From positions 1 to 64,000 of the forward strand of contig JAXCGZ010013569.1 in assembly GCA_037179515.1 (NCBI GenBank): a stretch of DNA of 64,000 bases. Reading direction: 5' to 3'. Within the stretch, counting starts at the first letter, position 1. Every line of letters starts with the position of its first letter. Position numbers and translations under genes: made by a program. The stretch is from Halocaridina rubra. Lineage: Eukaryota > Arthropoda > Malacostraca > Decapoda > Atyidae. Of this stretch, positions 50,244 to 60,828 are shown in pieces. The notes under the pieces were generated by a model. That model ran no database searches. It was not told where the DNA came from and saw only the letters and a program-made list of their open reading frames with translations.

Positions 50244-51713
50244 ATGGATTTAGATGTTCATAAAGCTACAGGTCCTGATGACATATCCCCTCATGTGCTT
50301 AAAAAATGCGCAAACACAATATCAGTGGCACTAAGTATCATATTTAAGGAGTCACTGGAGTCGGGGGAGATTCCAAGATGCTGGAAACAAGCAAATGTGA
50401 TACCTATCTTCAAAAAGGGAAGGAGGGATACGGTTCTGAACTATAGACCAGTTTCCTTGACCAGCATAGTTTGCAAAGTTATGGAGAAACTACTAAGGAA
50501 ACATATCTCTCTTCACTTGGAATCCTTCAACTTTTTGTCAGTGAGGCAACATGGCTTCAGAGAAGGTAGATCAACAGTAACAAACTTATTAGAATTTTAT
50601 GATGAGGTAAGCCAAATCTTACAGGAAAGAGAGGGCTGGGCAGATTGCATATTCCTAGACTTCCAGAAAGCGTTTGACACTGTTCCACATGGGAGACTTA
50701 TTAGGAAGCTGCAAGCAATGGCTAGAATAGGTGGAAATGTTTTGGAATGGATAAAAACTTACTTAGAAGGAAGGGAACAGAGGGTTAGAGTAAGACACTC
50801 AGTGTCTGAATGGAGAAGAGTTAGTAGTGGAGTTCCACAGGGTTCAGTTTTAGGGCCACTTTTGTTCCTTGTATATGTAATTGACCTACCAGAGTCTGTA
50901 AATTCATTCATGAATATGTTTGCAGATGATGCAAAGATTGTGAAGAAAGTAAAAAACGAGAACAATGGTAGAGAACTTCAGGAGGATCTAAATAATCTGC
51001 ATGAGTGGTCAGAAAAGTGGCTAATGAAATTCAATACTTCAAAATGTAAGGTAATGAGAATGGGTACAAGTGCAAGAAGACCCAAGCTTGACTACTCGGT
51101 GGCTGGAGTACAACTTCAAGAGACAGAAAATGAGAGAGATCTAGGAGTAAACATACTGGCAGATTTGTCTCCAGAAATACATATAAATGGCGTAGTAAGG
51201 GCAGCATATGCATTCTTATCAAATGTAAGGGTAGCCTTCAGGCACATGGACAAGGAAATGTTCAGAAATACTTATGTAACCTATGTGAGGCCAAAACTCG
51301 AATATGCAGCCCCCTTTTGGAATCCGCACTTGAAAAAGCACATAGCTAAGCTTGAAAAAGTTCAAAGACATGCCACGAAACTGGTGCCAGAAATACGCAA
51401 ACTCAGTTATGATGAGAGGCTGAGGGAATTAGACTTACCATCACTCGAAGCTAGAAGAGTAAGGGGGGATATGGTGACAGTCTTTAAATTCCTTCATGGT
51501 TATGATAGAGTGGATAGGGATCGATATTTCGATATGGCTGGCTCTAGAACTAGAGGTCATAGTTTGAAGCTTCGTAAGAAAACTTCTTTGCAGGATGTAA
51601 GGAAATACTTTTTCAGTGTAAGAGTAGTTGATAATTGGAATTCGCTAAGCGAGGAGGTAGTTAATGCTATCTCAATCCATAGTTTTAAGGACAGGTACGA
51701 TAAGTATCACTAA
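50244..51713 (+). CDS. LINE reverse transcriptase, C-terminal 489 codons, uninterrupted
   Basis: Non-LTR RT that would copy the element RNA onto nicked chromosomal DNA. Domains: a conserved start (HKATGPDDISPHVLKKC, about 4-20); RNVIP-like IPRCWKQANVIPIFKKGRR (about 48-66); [15 protein letters not shown]; motif [14 protein letters not shown] (about 136-148) with both Asp present; motif [18 protein letters not shown] (about 192-208); motif [10 protein letters not shown] (about 224-232); then a C-terminal region with RPKLEYAAPFWNPHLKKH and DNWNSLSEEVVNA. It lacks ORF1 and the endonuclease through 5' truncation, so the ATG is internal to the original protein. One change, VYVIDLP for VYVNDLP of sister copies. 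Probably not expressed on its own. Confidence 0.85.
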   Translation: MDLDVHKATGPDDISPHVLKKCANTISVALSIIFKESLESGEIPRCWKQANVIPIFKKGRRDTVLNYRPVSLTSIVCKVMEKLLRKHISLHLESFNFLSVRQHGFREGRSTVTNLLEFYDEVSQILQEREGWADCIFLDFQKAFDTVPHGRLIRKLQAMARIGGNVLEWIKTYLEGREQRVRVRHSVSEWRRVSSGVPQGSVLGPLLFLVYVIDLPESVNSFMNMFADDAKIVKKVKNENNGRELQEDLNNLHEWSEKWLMKFNTSKCKVMRMGTSARRPKLDYSVAGVQLQETENERDLGVNILADLSPEIHINGVVRAAYAFLSNVRVAFRHMDKEMFRNTYVTYVRPKLEYAAPFWNPHLKKHIAKLEKVQRHATKLVPEIRKLSYDERLRELDLPSLEARRVRGDMVTVFKFLHGYDRVDRDRYFDMAGSRTRGHSLKLRKKTSLQDVRKYFFSVRVVDNWNSLSEEVVNAISIHSFKDRYDKYH

Positions 51714-51737
51714 GTCTAAAATGGAACCGACCAGGAG

Positions 51738-51770
51738 ACGGGAAGATACGAGCTTTGGGCTCTTTCCCGT
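51738..51770 (+). other. Conserved LINE 3' UTR stem-loop
   Basis: ACGGGAA (51738-51744) can pair with TTCCCGT (51764-51770). Inside, GAGC (51750-51753) pairs with GCTC (51759-51762) around a TTTGG loop. The same hairpin occurs just before the tail in copies b, c, d, e and i, and with changes in f, g and j. In non-LTR elements such 3' structures can be the RT recognition site; this role is inferred here. Confidence 0.6.
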
Positions 51771-51799
51771 AAACACAATTAGGTAATCACAATTAGGTA

Positions 51800-53400
51800 A
51801 TGACACACCTGATAAGAAAGCTTGGACTAGTTTGTGGTCCTGAGGTTATTGTAAACATTCACCATCTAGGCAAATATTTGAGGGAAGGAAAGCCGAGACC
51901 AATAAACGTAACCTTTGAGAGAGGGGAAACATGTAGAGAAATACTGAAGAGAAAAAAAAGTCTAAAAGACCTTCAAGTATTCAAAGAAGTGTTCATTAGA
52001 CGATACAGAACACAGGAAGAGATGGGAAAGATCAAAAACTTGTTGCAAGAGGCAGGAAGGTTAAATGATGAAAGAAATGAAGAAGAGAAGAAAAATGTTC
52101 ATTTCAGAGTTCTTCCAGACAAAGGGGAGATAAAGAAGATAATGACAGAAGATCAGGGGATGGGGCATCATTAAGATTGTTATACACAAATGCTGATGGA
52201 TTAGCTGGTAAGGCAGTAGAATTAAAAGATAGGATTCACAACAGTAAGGCAGATATAGTAGCAATTACAGAGACTAAGATGAGTGAGGACATAAACAGTA
52301 TCAAAGTTTTTCCTAAGGGCTCCAGAATATTAAGGGTTGAAAGATCTGAAAGGACTGGTGGAGGGATAGCACATCTCATAAGTGAAAGGATTCAAGTTGA
52401 AAAAATAAACTTGGCTATAGAAAGTGAGTTCAAGGAATTTCTTGTTGCTCGCATAAATACTGGGTCAGAGAGCATTATAATAACTGTTGTATATAACCAC
52501 CAAGGAACCAGAAAAGGCTAGAAGTTTATGAGAAAAGTCATATAGGTACTATTGAAGTCATAAACTCAGTTCTTAACATGGCACGGGAGAGAAAATGTAG
52601 CATTTCGATTATGGGAGATTTTAATCATAAAGAGATAGTGCTGAGGACTCATTCGGGGCAAGATTCCTAGATTGCGTACAAGGGAATTTCCTACACCAAC
52701 ACGAAATAGTACCAACGAGGGCCAGGGGTGGGGATGAGCCATCACTACTTGATCTAGTATTCACAGATAATGTGTTGGATATTGAAAAAATTGAGTATGG
52801 ACCACCAATTGGAAAGAGCGACTACTGTGTGTTGTTGATGGAGTATATCATTGAAGATATTCTGCCTGAGAGTAGAGGCACTGAGGACATGAGGAGGAAC
52901 TATCCGAAAGGAGATTATATCAAAATGAATTAGCTTTTTGCAGTTATAGACTGGAGAACCTTACTTTATAACAAATCTGTACAAGAAATGTATGACATCT
53001 TTTGTGAGAATTATGGGAAGATAGTAGATTTCTGCATATCTGTCACCAAAGTAGGTGTAATTCATGCCAGATAGAAATGGTTCAATAATGGGTGTAAAAG
53101 AGCTAAGGAGTGGAGAGACAAATGCTGGAAAAGGTATAGGAGGAGAAAAAACATAAATGCCTGGCAAACCTACAAAAGAGCAAGAAATGATTACCTAAGT
53201 AAAAGAAGAGAGGCAGAGACAGACTATGAGAGGAACATCACCAGGAAGGCTAAAGAAAATCCCAAGCTTTTCCACAGCTTTATCAGAGGATAACTGAAGG
53301 TAAAAGAACAGGTTTTAATGCTTAAGAGAGCGGATGGAAGCATCACTGAGACGGATGAAGAGATCTGCAAAGAATTGAACAAGGACTTTCAGTTAGTTAT
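51800..53400 (+). pseudogene. LINE copy i: ORF1 end and AP endonuclease (broken)
   Basis: The frame 51800-52174 (HLGKYLREGKPRPINVTFERG, KSLKDLQVFKEVFIRRYRTQ) is the RNA-binding ORF1 end. Three bases after its stop, the endonuclease begins (LLYTNADGL, IVAITETKMSEDI, GGGIAHLISER; 52165-52380). A frame break at about 52500 (VVYNHQGTRKG) follows, then MGDFNH (about 52610), LDLVFTDN (about 52750) and IGKSDYCVLL (the expected SDH reads SDY). The basic linker KRARNDYLSKRREAE is near 53180. Not functional. Confidence 0.8.
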
Positions 53401-55081
53401 TTACAGTAGAAAATACTCCACCCCCTCAGATTGCAGAGATGGAAGCTCAAGGGCCGATATTAGAGAACATTAACCTTACTGCCACAGAAGTATGCAAAGC
53501 GCTGATGGAATTAGATGTTCATAAAGCTACAGGTCCTGATATTATATACCCTCATGTACTTAAAAAATGCACACACTCAATATCAGTGGCACTACGTATC
53601 ATATTTAAAAAGTCACTGGAATCAGGGGAGATTCCAAGATGCTGGAAACAAGCAAATGTGATACCTATCTTCTAAAAGGGAAGGAGGGATACGGCTCTGA
53701 ACAATAGACCAGTTTCCTTGACCAGCATAGTTTGCAAAGTTATGGAGAAACTACTAAGGAAACATATCTCTCTTCACTTGGAATCCTTCAGCTTTTTGTC
53801 AGTCAGACAACATGGCTTCAGAGAAGGTAGATCAACAGTAACAAACTTATTAGAATTTTATGATGAGGTAAGCCGAATCTTACAGGAAAGAGAGGGCTGG
53901 GCAGATTGCATATTCCTAGACTTCCAGAAAGCGTTTGGCACTGTTCCACATGGGAGACTTATTAGGAAGCTGCAAGCAATGGCTAGAATAGGTGGAAATG
54001 TCTTGGAATGGATAAAAACTTACTTAGAAGGAAGGGAACAGAGGGTTAGAATAAGACACTCAGTGTCTGAATGGAGAAGAGTTAGTAGTGGAGTTCCACA
54101 GGGTTCAGTTTTAGGGCCACTTTTGTTCCTTGTATATGTAAATGACCTACCAGAGTCTGTAAATTCATTCATGAATATGTTTGCAGATGATGCAAAGATT
54201 GTGAAGAAAGTAAAAAACGAGAACAATGGTAGAGAACTTCAGGAGGATCTAAATAATCTGCATGAGTGGTCAGAAAAGTGGCTAATGAAATTCAATACTT
54301 CAAAATGTAAGGTAATGAGAATGGGTACAAGTGCAAGAAGACCCAAGCTTGACTACTCGGTGGCTGGAGTACAACTTCAAGAGACAAAAAATGAGAGAGA
54401 TCTAGGAGTAAACATACTGGCAGATTTGTCTCCAGAAATACATATAAATGGCATAGTAAGGGCAGCATATGCATTCTTATCAAATGTAAGGGTAGCCTTC
54501 AGGCACATGGACAAGGAAATGTTCAGAAATATTTATGTAACCTATGTGAGGCCAAAACTCGAATATGCAGCCCCCTTTTGGAATCCGCACTTGAAAAAGC
54601 ACATAGCTAAGCTTGAAAAAGTTCAAAGACATGCCACGAAACTGGTGCCAGAAATACGCAATCTCAGTTATGATGAGAGACTGAGGGAATTAGACTTACC
54701 ATCACTCGAAGCTAGAAGAGTGAGGGGGGATATGGTGACAGTCTTTAAATTCCTTCATGGTTATGATAGAGTGGATAGGGATCGATATTTTGATATGGCT
54801 GGCTCTAGAACTAAAGGTCATAGTTTGAAGCTTCGTAAGAAAACTTCTTTGCAGGATGTAAGAAAATACTTTTTCAGTGTAAGAGTAGTTGATAATTGGA
54901 ATTCGCTAAGCGAGGAGGTAGTTAATGCTATCTCAATCCATAGTTTTAAGGACAGGTATGATAAGTATCACTAAGTATAATATGGAACCGATGAGGAGAC
55001 GGGAAGATACGAGCTTTGGGCTCTTTCCCGTAAACACAATTAGGTAATCACACACACATACACACACACACACACACACAC
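51806..55081 (+). mobile_element. Array LINE copy i (endonuclease plus RT, nearly full)
   Basis: It starts at CTGATAAGAAAGCTTGG directly after ACACAC of copy h, inside the ORF1-end region, and runs through endonuclease, linker, RT, 3' UTR hairpin and a long (CA)n tail (55050-55081). It is the best copy for seeing the gene order of the family. Several stops in the endonuclease-linker part (for example after 52521, and TAG at about 52930). Confidence 0.9.
53439..54974 (+). pseudogene. LINE copy i reverse transcriptase (one stop)
   Basis: The frame 53439-53675 (CKALMELDVHKATGPDIIYP) ends at TAA in the KKGRRD motif where sister copies read AAA. In the same frame (53718) it stays open for 418 codons to 54974. 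Motif A reads FQKAFGTVPH: the catalytic Asp of FLDF is kept, but the following Asp is Gly. Motif [21 protein letters not shown] and FADD are intact. Very close to copy h over the shared part. Confidence 0.85.
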
Positions 55082-58000
55082 AGTTCACTGCTCTGAGAGA
55101 AACGAGATGGCAGACTGGAATGTCCAGACAAAAGGAAAACATCAAAGAGTTTAGAAAAGATTTTGAAGGTTCAGGAGCTGAATACAGAACATGATGACAT
55201 GAAAACCTCCTTTGCAGATGCAGCAAAGGGGAATGTGGCAGCAAAATAGATAGTGAGGGTGGTGGCACTGGAAAATTTACAAATGGCTGACCATAAAGGA
55301 ACAGTAATAGAAAAAATGAGATATGTTTTGATGGAAAGGGCTAATCCACGGATAAAACAGGCACTTGATAAAGAGAAGACAGTGGTAATCTCAGCCATAA
55401 GTGAACCCCAGGAGTCAAAATGGCATGGAAGACTTGAACAAAATAAATATTGACCCACAAAGTGGGGCGAACTCATTCGAGGTAAGATTCCTAGATTGCG
55501 TACAAGAGAATTTCCTACACCCACATGCACTGGAAGCAACGAGAGCCAGGGGTGGAGATGAGTCATCACTGCTTGATCTGGTATTCACAGATAATGAGGT
55601 GAATATTGAAAAAACTGAGTATGAACCACCAATTGGAAAGCAAGACCACTGTGTGTTGTTGATGGAGTATATCATCAAAGATGTTCTGCCTGAATGTAGA
55701 GGCACTGAGAAGGACACGAGGAGGAACTTTCCGAAAGGAGATTACAAGAAAATTAATAAACTTTTTGCAGTTATTGACTGGAGAACCTTATTTAACAACA
55801 AATAGTACTAGAAATATAAGACATCTTTTGTGAGAAATTTGGGGAGATAGTAAACTGTTGCATACCTTCCACCAAGATAGGAGTTATTGATGCCAGACAG
55901 AAATAGTTCAATAATAAGTGTAAGAGAGCTAAGGAGTGGAGAGACAAATGCTGGAAAAGGTATAGGAGGAGAAAAAGCATAAATGCCTGGCAGACTTATA
56001 AAAGAGCAAGAAATGATTACCTAGTGCAACCTGTTCCTAAATAGGGTGACCGCTCTATTACTTCAAACTACCTACCTATTGACCTAACCTATTCTATTGC
56101 TAAAGTTTTAAAATGTTGCTCAAAGCTCACGTTTTGAAACGTCTTGATTCTAACTCACTTATCTCCGATCACCAGAACAGCTTCTACAAGGCAAGATCCA
56201 CTGGTGACCTCCTGTCCTATCTTACTCATGTATGGTCATCCTCACTGAGGAACTATGGGGAATCCTTTGTTGTCACCCTTGACATCTCTAAGGCTTTTGA
56301 CGGAGTCTAGCACTAGGCTATGTTGGCTAAACTCTCTGATTATAGCTTTATCCCTTCTCTCTGTTCTCTGATTTCCAGTTTTCTTTCTGACTGCTTTATA
56401 TCTATAGTTGTTGATGGTGCAACACCTAGCCCATTCCCTGTTACCAGTGGTGTTCCATAGGGCTCTGTTCTAATACCAACTCTGTTCCTTCTCTTAATCA
56501 ATGATCTTCTTCAGTCCCAATCTTCCTCTTTTCTTCACACCTTGATGATAATTCTATCCTTCATTTTTCCTCTGCTTTTTCTTCACAACCTTCATCTGCT
56601 ACTCATACTCAGACTCGTATCACTCTTCTAATTTCAAATCCAAATTGCATAGCGTATCTGAGTGGGGTACCCAAAATTTAGTTAAATTTAATGCCTTCAA
56701 GACACAGTTTATGGCTATCTCTTTATCTTCTTCTCCTCCTCATAGCCCTATTGTCTTCGAAACTAACGAAGTGTTCCTTCATAAATCTATCAACACATTT
56801 GGAAACCATATAGCATCTAACTTGTCTTGGAGAATATCATAATCCAAATTTCTAAATCTGTATCCAAAAAATTGGGGGTTCTTTTTTGTTTTTGTTATTA
56901 CTTTAACTCTTTACAGTTACTTAAAATCTATAAAGGTCTTATCCGTCCCCGCTTAGAACACTGCTCGCACATCTGGGGGGCTTCTTCTTATATTTATCTC
57001 CTTGATAGTGATGAATCTAAGGCAATCAGACTCATTAATGACACTTCTCTTACTTCTAATCTGGATTCTCTTTTTCTTTGCAATAAGGTATCATCACTTT
57101 CTCTTTCCAATCACTACTACTTCTTCCACTGCTGCTCTGATGAGTTGGCGAGTTTCATCCCTCCCCCACTTCCGAGGCAATATAACACTCGCCAAGTGGC
57201 TTTGTCCCACAGGTACTGTGTCGAGATTTGTAGCTCATGCATTGGTTGGTGTAGCTACTGCTTCTTCCAATCTATCTCCACACTCTGGAACTCTTTTCCT
57301 CCTACTGTCTTTTCTAATTCTTATAACCTATCTTCCTTCAACAAGAGGATCTATCATCGGCTAATCCTGCCACATCTCTAGGTCCTCAGTACTTTTATTA
57401 TGCTTTCAGTCAGTCCTTTACCTTTCTGTATCATTATCTTACCTCTTCTCTGTCAATATCCTTTTCCTTCGTCCTAGCGTCACACTCATAAAAAAACCCT
57501 AAGTACAAGTAGAGAGGCAGAGAGAGACTATGAAAGGGATATCACCAGGAAGGATAAAAAAATCCGAAACTTTTCCAAAGTTTTACCAGAGGAAAACTGA
57601 AGGTCAAAGACCTGCTTTTATAGCTAAAGAGAGAGGATGGAAGCATCACTGAGACGGATGAAGAGAGCTGCATAGAAATAAGCAAGGAGTTTCAGTCAGT
57701 ACATACAACAGAAAATACCCCACCCCCTCAGATTGCAATGATAGGAGCTCATGGGCCGGTTTTAGAGAACATCATCTTTTCAGTCACAGAGGTACGCAAA
57801 GCACTGATGGAGTTAGATCCCCATAAAGCTACAGGCCCTGATGATATATCCAGCTATGTACTTAAGCAATACGTTAAATCAATATCGGCGGTACTATGTT
57901 ATCAGATCTGAAAAGTCGCTGGAATCTGGGGAGATTTCAAGATGCTGGAAACAAGCTAACATTGTACCTATCTTAAAAATGGGCAAGAGGTATAAAGCTC

Positions 58001-59180
58001 TAAACAATAGGCCTATTTCCTTGACCACCACAGTTTGCAAAGTTATGGAGAAACTACAAAGAAAACACATCTCTCTTCACTTGGAATCCTGCAACTTTTT
58101 GTCGGTGAGACAATGATTTCAGAGAAGGTAGATCAACAGTAACAAACTTATTAGAATTTTATGATGAGATATGCTGGATCTTATGGGAAAGAGAGGGCTG
58201 GACATATTACATATTTCTAAACTTCCAAAAGGCTTTTGAATTGGTTCCACAAGGGAGACTTATTAAGAAGTTGCAAGTAATGACATGAATAGGAGGAAAT
58301 GTTTTGGAATGAATAAAAACTTACTTAGAATGAAGGGAACAGAGGGTTAGAGGAAGACACTCGGTGTTTGAATGGAGAAGGGTTAGTATTGGGGTTCCAC
58401 AGGGTTCAGTTTTTAGGGACACATCTGTTCCTCGTATATGTAAATAATCTACAGTGTGTAAATTCATTCATGAATATGCTTGCAGATGATGCAAAGACTG
58501 TGAAGAGCGTAAGAAACGAGAACAATGGTAGAGAACTTCAGGAAGACCTAAATAGTCTGCATGAGTGGACAGAGGAGCAGAGCAGAACTTCAAGAGCCGG
58601 AGAATGAGAGAGATCTAGGAGTAAATATACTGGCAGATTTGTCTCCAGAAAAGCATATAAATGGCTGAGTGAGGGCAGTATATGCTTTCTTTACAAATGT
58701 TAGGGAAGTCTTCAGGCACATGGACAAGAAAATGTTAAGAAATATTTATGTAACTTATGTGAGGCCAAAGCTTGAATATGCAGTCTCCTTTTGGAGTCCT
58801 AACTTCTTACCATCACTCGAAGCTAGAAGAATAAGGGGGATATGGTGACAGTTTTTAAATTCCTTCATGATAATAACAGAGTGGATTGGGATCGTTATTT
58901 TGATATGCCTGACACTAGAACTAGAGGTCTTAGTTTGAAGCTTCGTAAGAAAACTTCTTTGCAGGATGTAAGGAAGTACTTTTTAGTGTAAGAGTAGCTG
59001 ATGTTTGGAATTCATTGAGCGAGGAGGTAGTCAGTGCTAACCCAATCTAAGTTTTAAGGACTAGTATGATAAGTATCACTAAGTAGAAAAATGGAACCGA
59101 CCAGCAGACGGGGAGTTACGAGAATGGGACTCTTTCCTGTAAGCACAATTAGGTAATTACAAACGTACACACACACACAC
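55082..59180 (+). mobile_element. Array LINE copy j (old, interrupted by family-2 LINE)
   Basis: It starts GTTCACTGCTCTGAGAG after the (CA)n of copy i, in the coiled-coil ORF1 region. A deletion joins ORF1 (frame 55253-55453) to the endonuclease end (55401-55805, with HALEATRARGGDESSLLDLV and GKQDHCVLL). After the insertion at 56025-57499 the linker and a degenerate RT follow (57841-58116, 58368-58607), with motif A as NFQKAFELVPQ-like text. The 3' UTR hairpin is recognisable (ACGGGGAG...CTCTTTCCTGT). Ends AATTAGGTAATTAC and (CA)n. Confidence 0.8.
56025..57499 (+). mobile_element. Jockey-like LINE family 2, copy 2 (5'-truncated RT)
   Basis: Inserted after AATGATTACCTA of copy j, whose sequence resumes at AAGTACAAGTAGAGAGG. 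RT pieces: SLISDHQNSFYKARSTGDLLS and TLDISKAFDGV (motif A, 56113-56310), a degraded motif B near 56450, then GLIRPRLEHCSHIWGASSY and the C-terminal block (56827-57381). Ends CTCATAAAAAAACCCT, a short A-rich tail. Same family as 46614-49430, opposite strand. Broken by stops. Confidence 0.8.
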
Positions 59181-60828
59181 AGTAGGTGTAATTCATGCCA
59201 GAGAGAAATGGTTCGAAAATGAGTGTAAAAGAGCTAAGGAGTGGAGAGACAAATGCAGGAAAAGGTATAGAAGGAGAAAAAACATAAATGCCTGGCAAAC
59301 CTACAAAAGAGCAAGAAATGATTACCTAAGTAAAAGAAGAGAGGCAGAGACAGACTATGAAAGGGACATCACCAGGAAGGCTAAAAATAATCCCAAGCTT
59401 TTCCACAGTTTTATCAGAGGAATACTGAAGGTAAAAGAACAGGTTTTAAGGCTTAAGAGAGCGGATGGAAGCATCACTAAGACGGATGAAGAGATCTGCA
59501 AAGAATTGAACAAGGAGTTTCAGTCAGTATTTACAGTAGAAAATACCCCACCCCCTCAGATTGCAGAGATAGAAGCTCAAGGGCCAGTATTAGAGAACAT
59601 CAACCTTACAGCCACAGGGGTATCGAAGCGCTGATGGAGTTAGATGTTCATAAAGCTACAGGTCCTGATGATATATCCCCTCATGTACTTAAAAAATGCA
59701 CAAACTCAATATCAGTGGCACTAAGTATCATATTCAAAAAGTTACTGGAATCAGGGGAGATTCCAAGATGCTGGAAACAAGCAAACGTGATACCTATCTT
59801 CAAAAAGGGAAGGAGGGATACGGCTCTAAACAATAGACCAGTTTCCTTGACCAGCATAGTTTGCAAAGTTATGGAGAAACTACTAAGGAACCATATCTCT
59901 CTTCACTTGGAATCCTTCAACTTTTGTCACTCAGGCAACATGGCTTCAGAGAAGGTAGATCAACAGTAACAAACTTATTAGAATTTTATGATGAGGTAAG
60001 CCAAATCTTACAAGAAAGAGAGGGCTGGGCAGATTGCATATTCCTAGACTTCCAGAAAGCGTTTGACACTGTTCCACATGGGAGAATAATTAGGAAGCTG
60101 CAAGCAATGGCTAGAATAGGTGGAAATGTCTTGGAATGGATAAAAACTTACTTAGAAGGAAGGAAACAGAAGGTTAGAGCAAGACACTCAGTGTCTGAAT
60201 GGAGAAGAGTTAGTAGTGGAGTTCCACAGGGTTCAGTTTTAGGGCCACTTTTGTTCCTTGTATATGTAAATGACCTACCAGAGTCTGTAAATTCATTCAT
60301 GAATATGTTTGCAGATGATGCAAAGATTGTGAGGAAAGAAGGAAACGAGAACAATGGTTGAGAACTTCAGGAAGATCTAAATAGTCTGCATGAGTGGTCA
60401 GAAAAGTGGATAATGAAATTCAATACTTCAAAATGTAAGGTAATGAGAATGGGTACAAGTGCAAGAAGGCCCAAGCTTGACTACTCGGTGGATGGAGTAC
60501 AACTTCAAGAGACAGAAAATGAGAGAGATCTAGGAGTAAACATACTGGCAGATTTGTCTCCAGAAATACATATAAATGGCATAGTAAGGGCAGCATATGC
60601 CTTCTTATCAAATGTAAGGGTAGCCTTCAGGCACATGGACAAGGAAATGTTCAGAAATATTTATGTAACCTATGTGAGGCCAAAACTTGAATATGCAACC
60701 ACCTTTTGGAATCCGCATTTGAAAAAGCACATAGCTAAGCTTGAAAAAGTTCAAAGACATGCCACGAAACTGGTGCGAGAAATATGCAATCTCAGTTATG
60801 ATGAGAGGTTGAGGGATTTAGACTTACT
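59181..60828 (+). mobile_element. Array LINE copy k (linker and RT, 3' truncated)
   Basis: It starts GTAGGTGTAATTCATGCC after ACACACACACACACA of copy j. The linker (KRARNDYLSKRREAETDYE) and RT frames 59634-59969, 59861-60361 and 60413-60835 are close to copy h, with a one-base deletion near 59933 and TGA at 60359. Motif [14 protein letters not shown] and FADD are intact. It stops abruptly in the C-terminal region at RDLDL and joins copy l without a 3' UTR. Confidence 0.85.

Larger units (their letters stand above)
50224..51805 (+). mobile_element. Array LINE copy h (5'-truncated, RT open)
   Basis: It begins at GATGTATGCAAAGCGCTGATGG immediately after the (CA)n tail of copy g and ends with AATTAGGTAATCACAATTAGGTAATGACACAC, where the ~14-base AATTAGGTAAT motif is repeated. 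It carries the longest uninterrupted RT frame in the window. Confidence 0.9.

Noticed and set aside
50759..51222. Recurrent minus-strand 63- and 68-codon frames in each LINE copy
   Set aside because: They recur at fixed positions opposite the RT gene in every copy, as expected of frame shadows.
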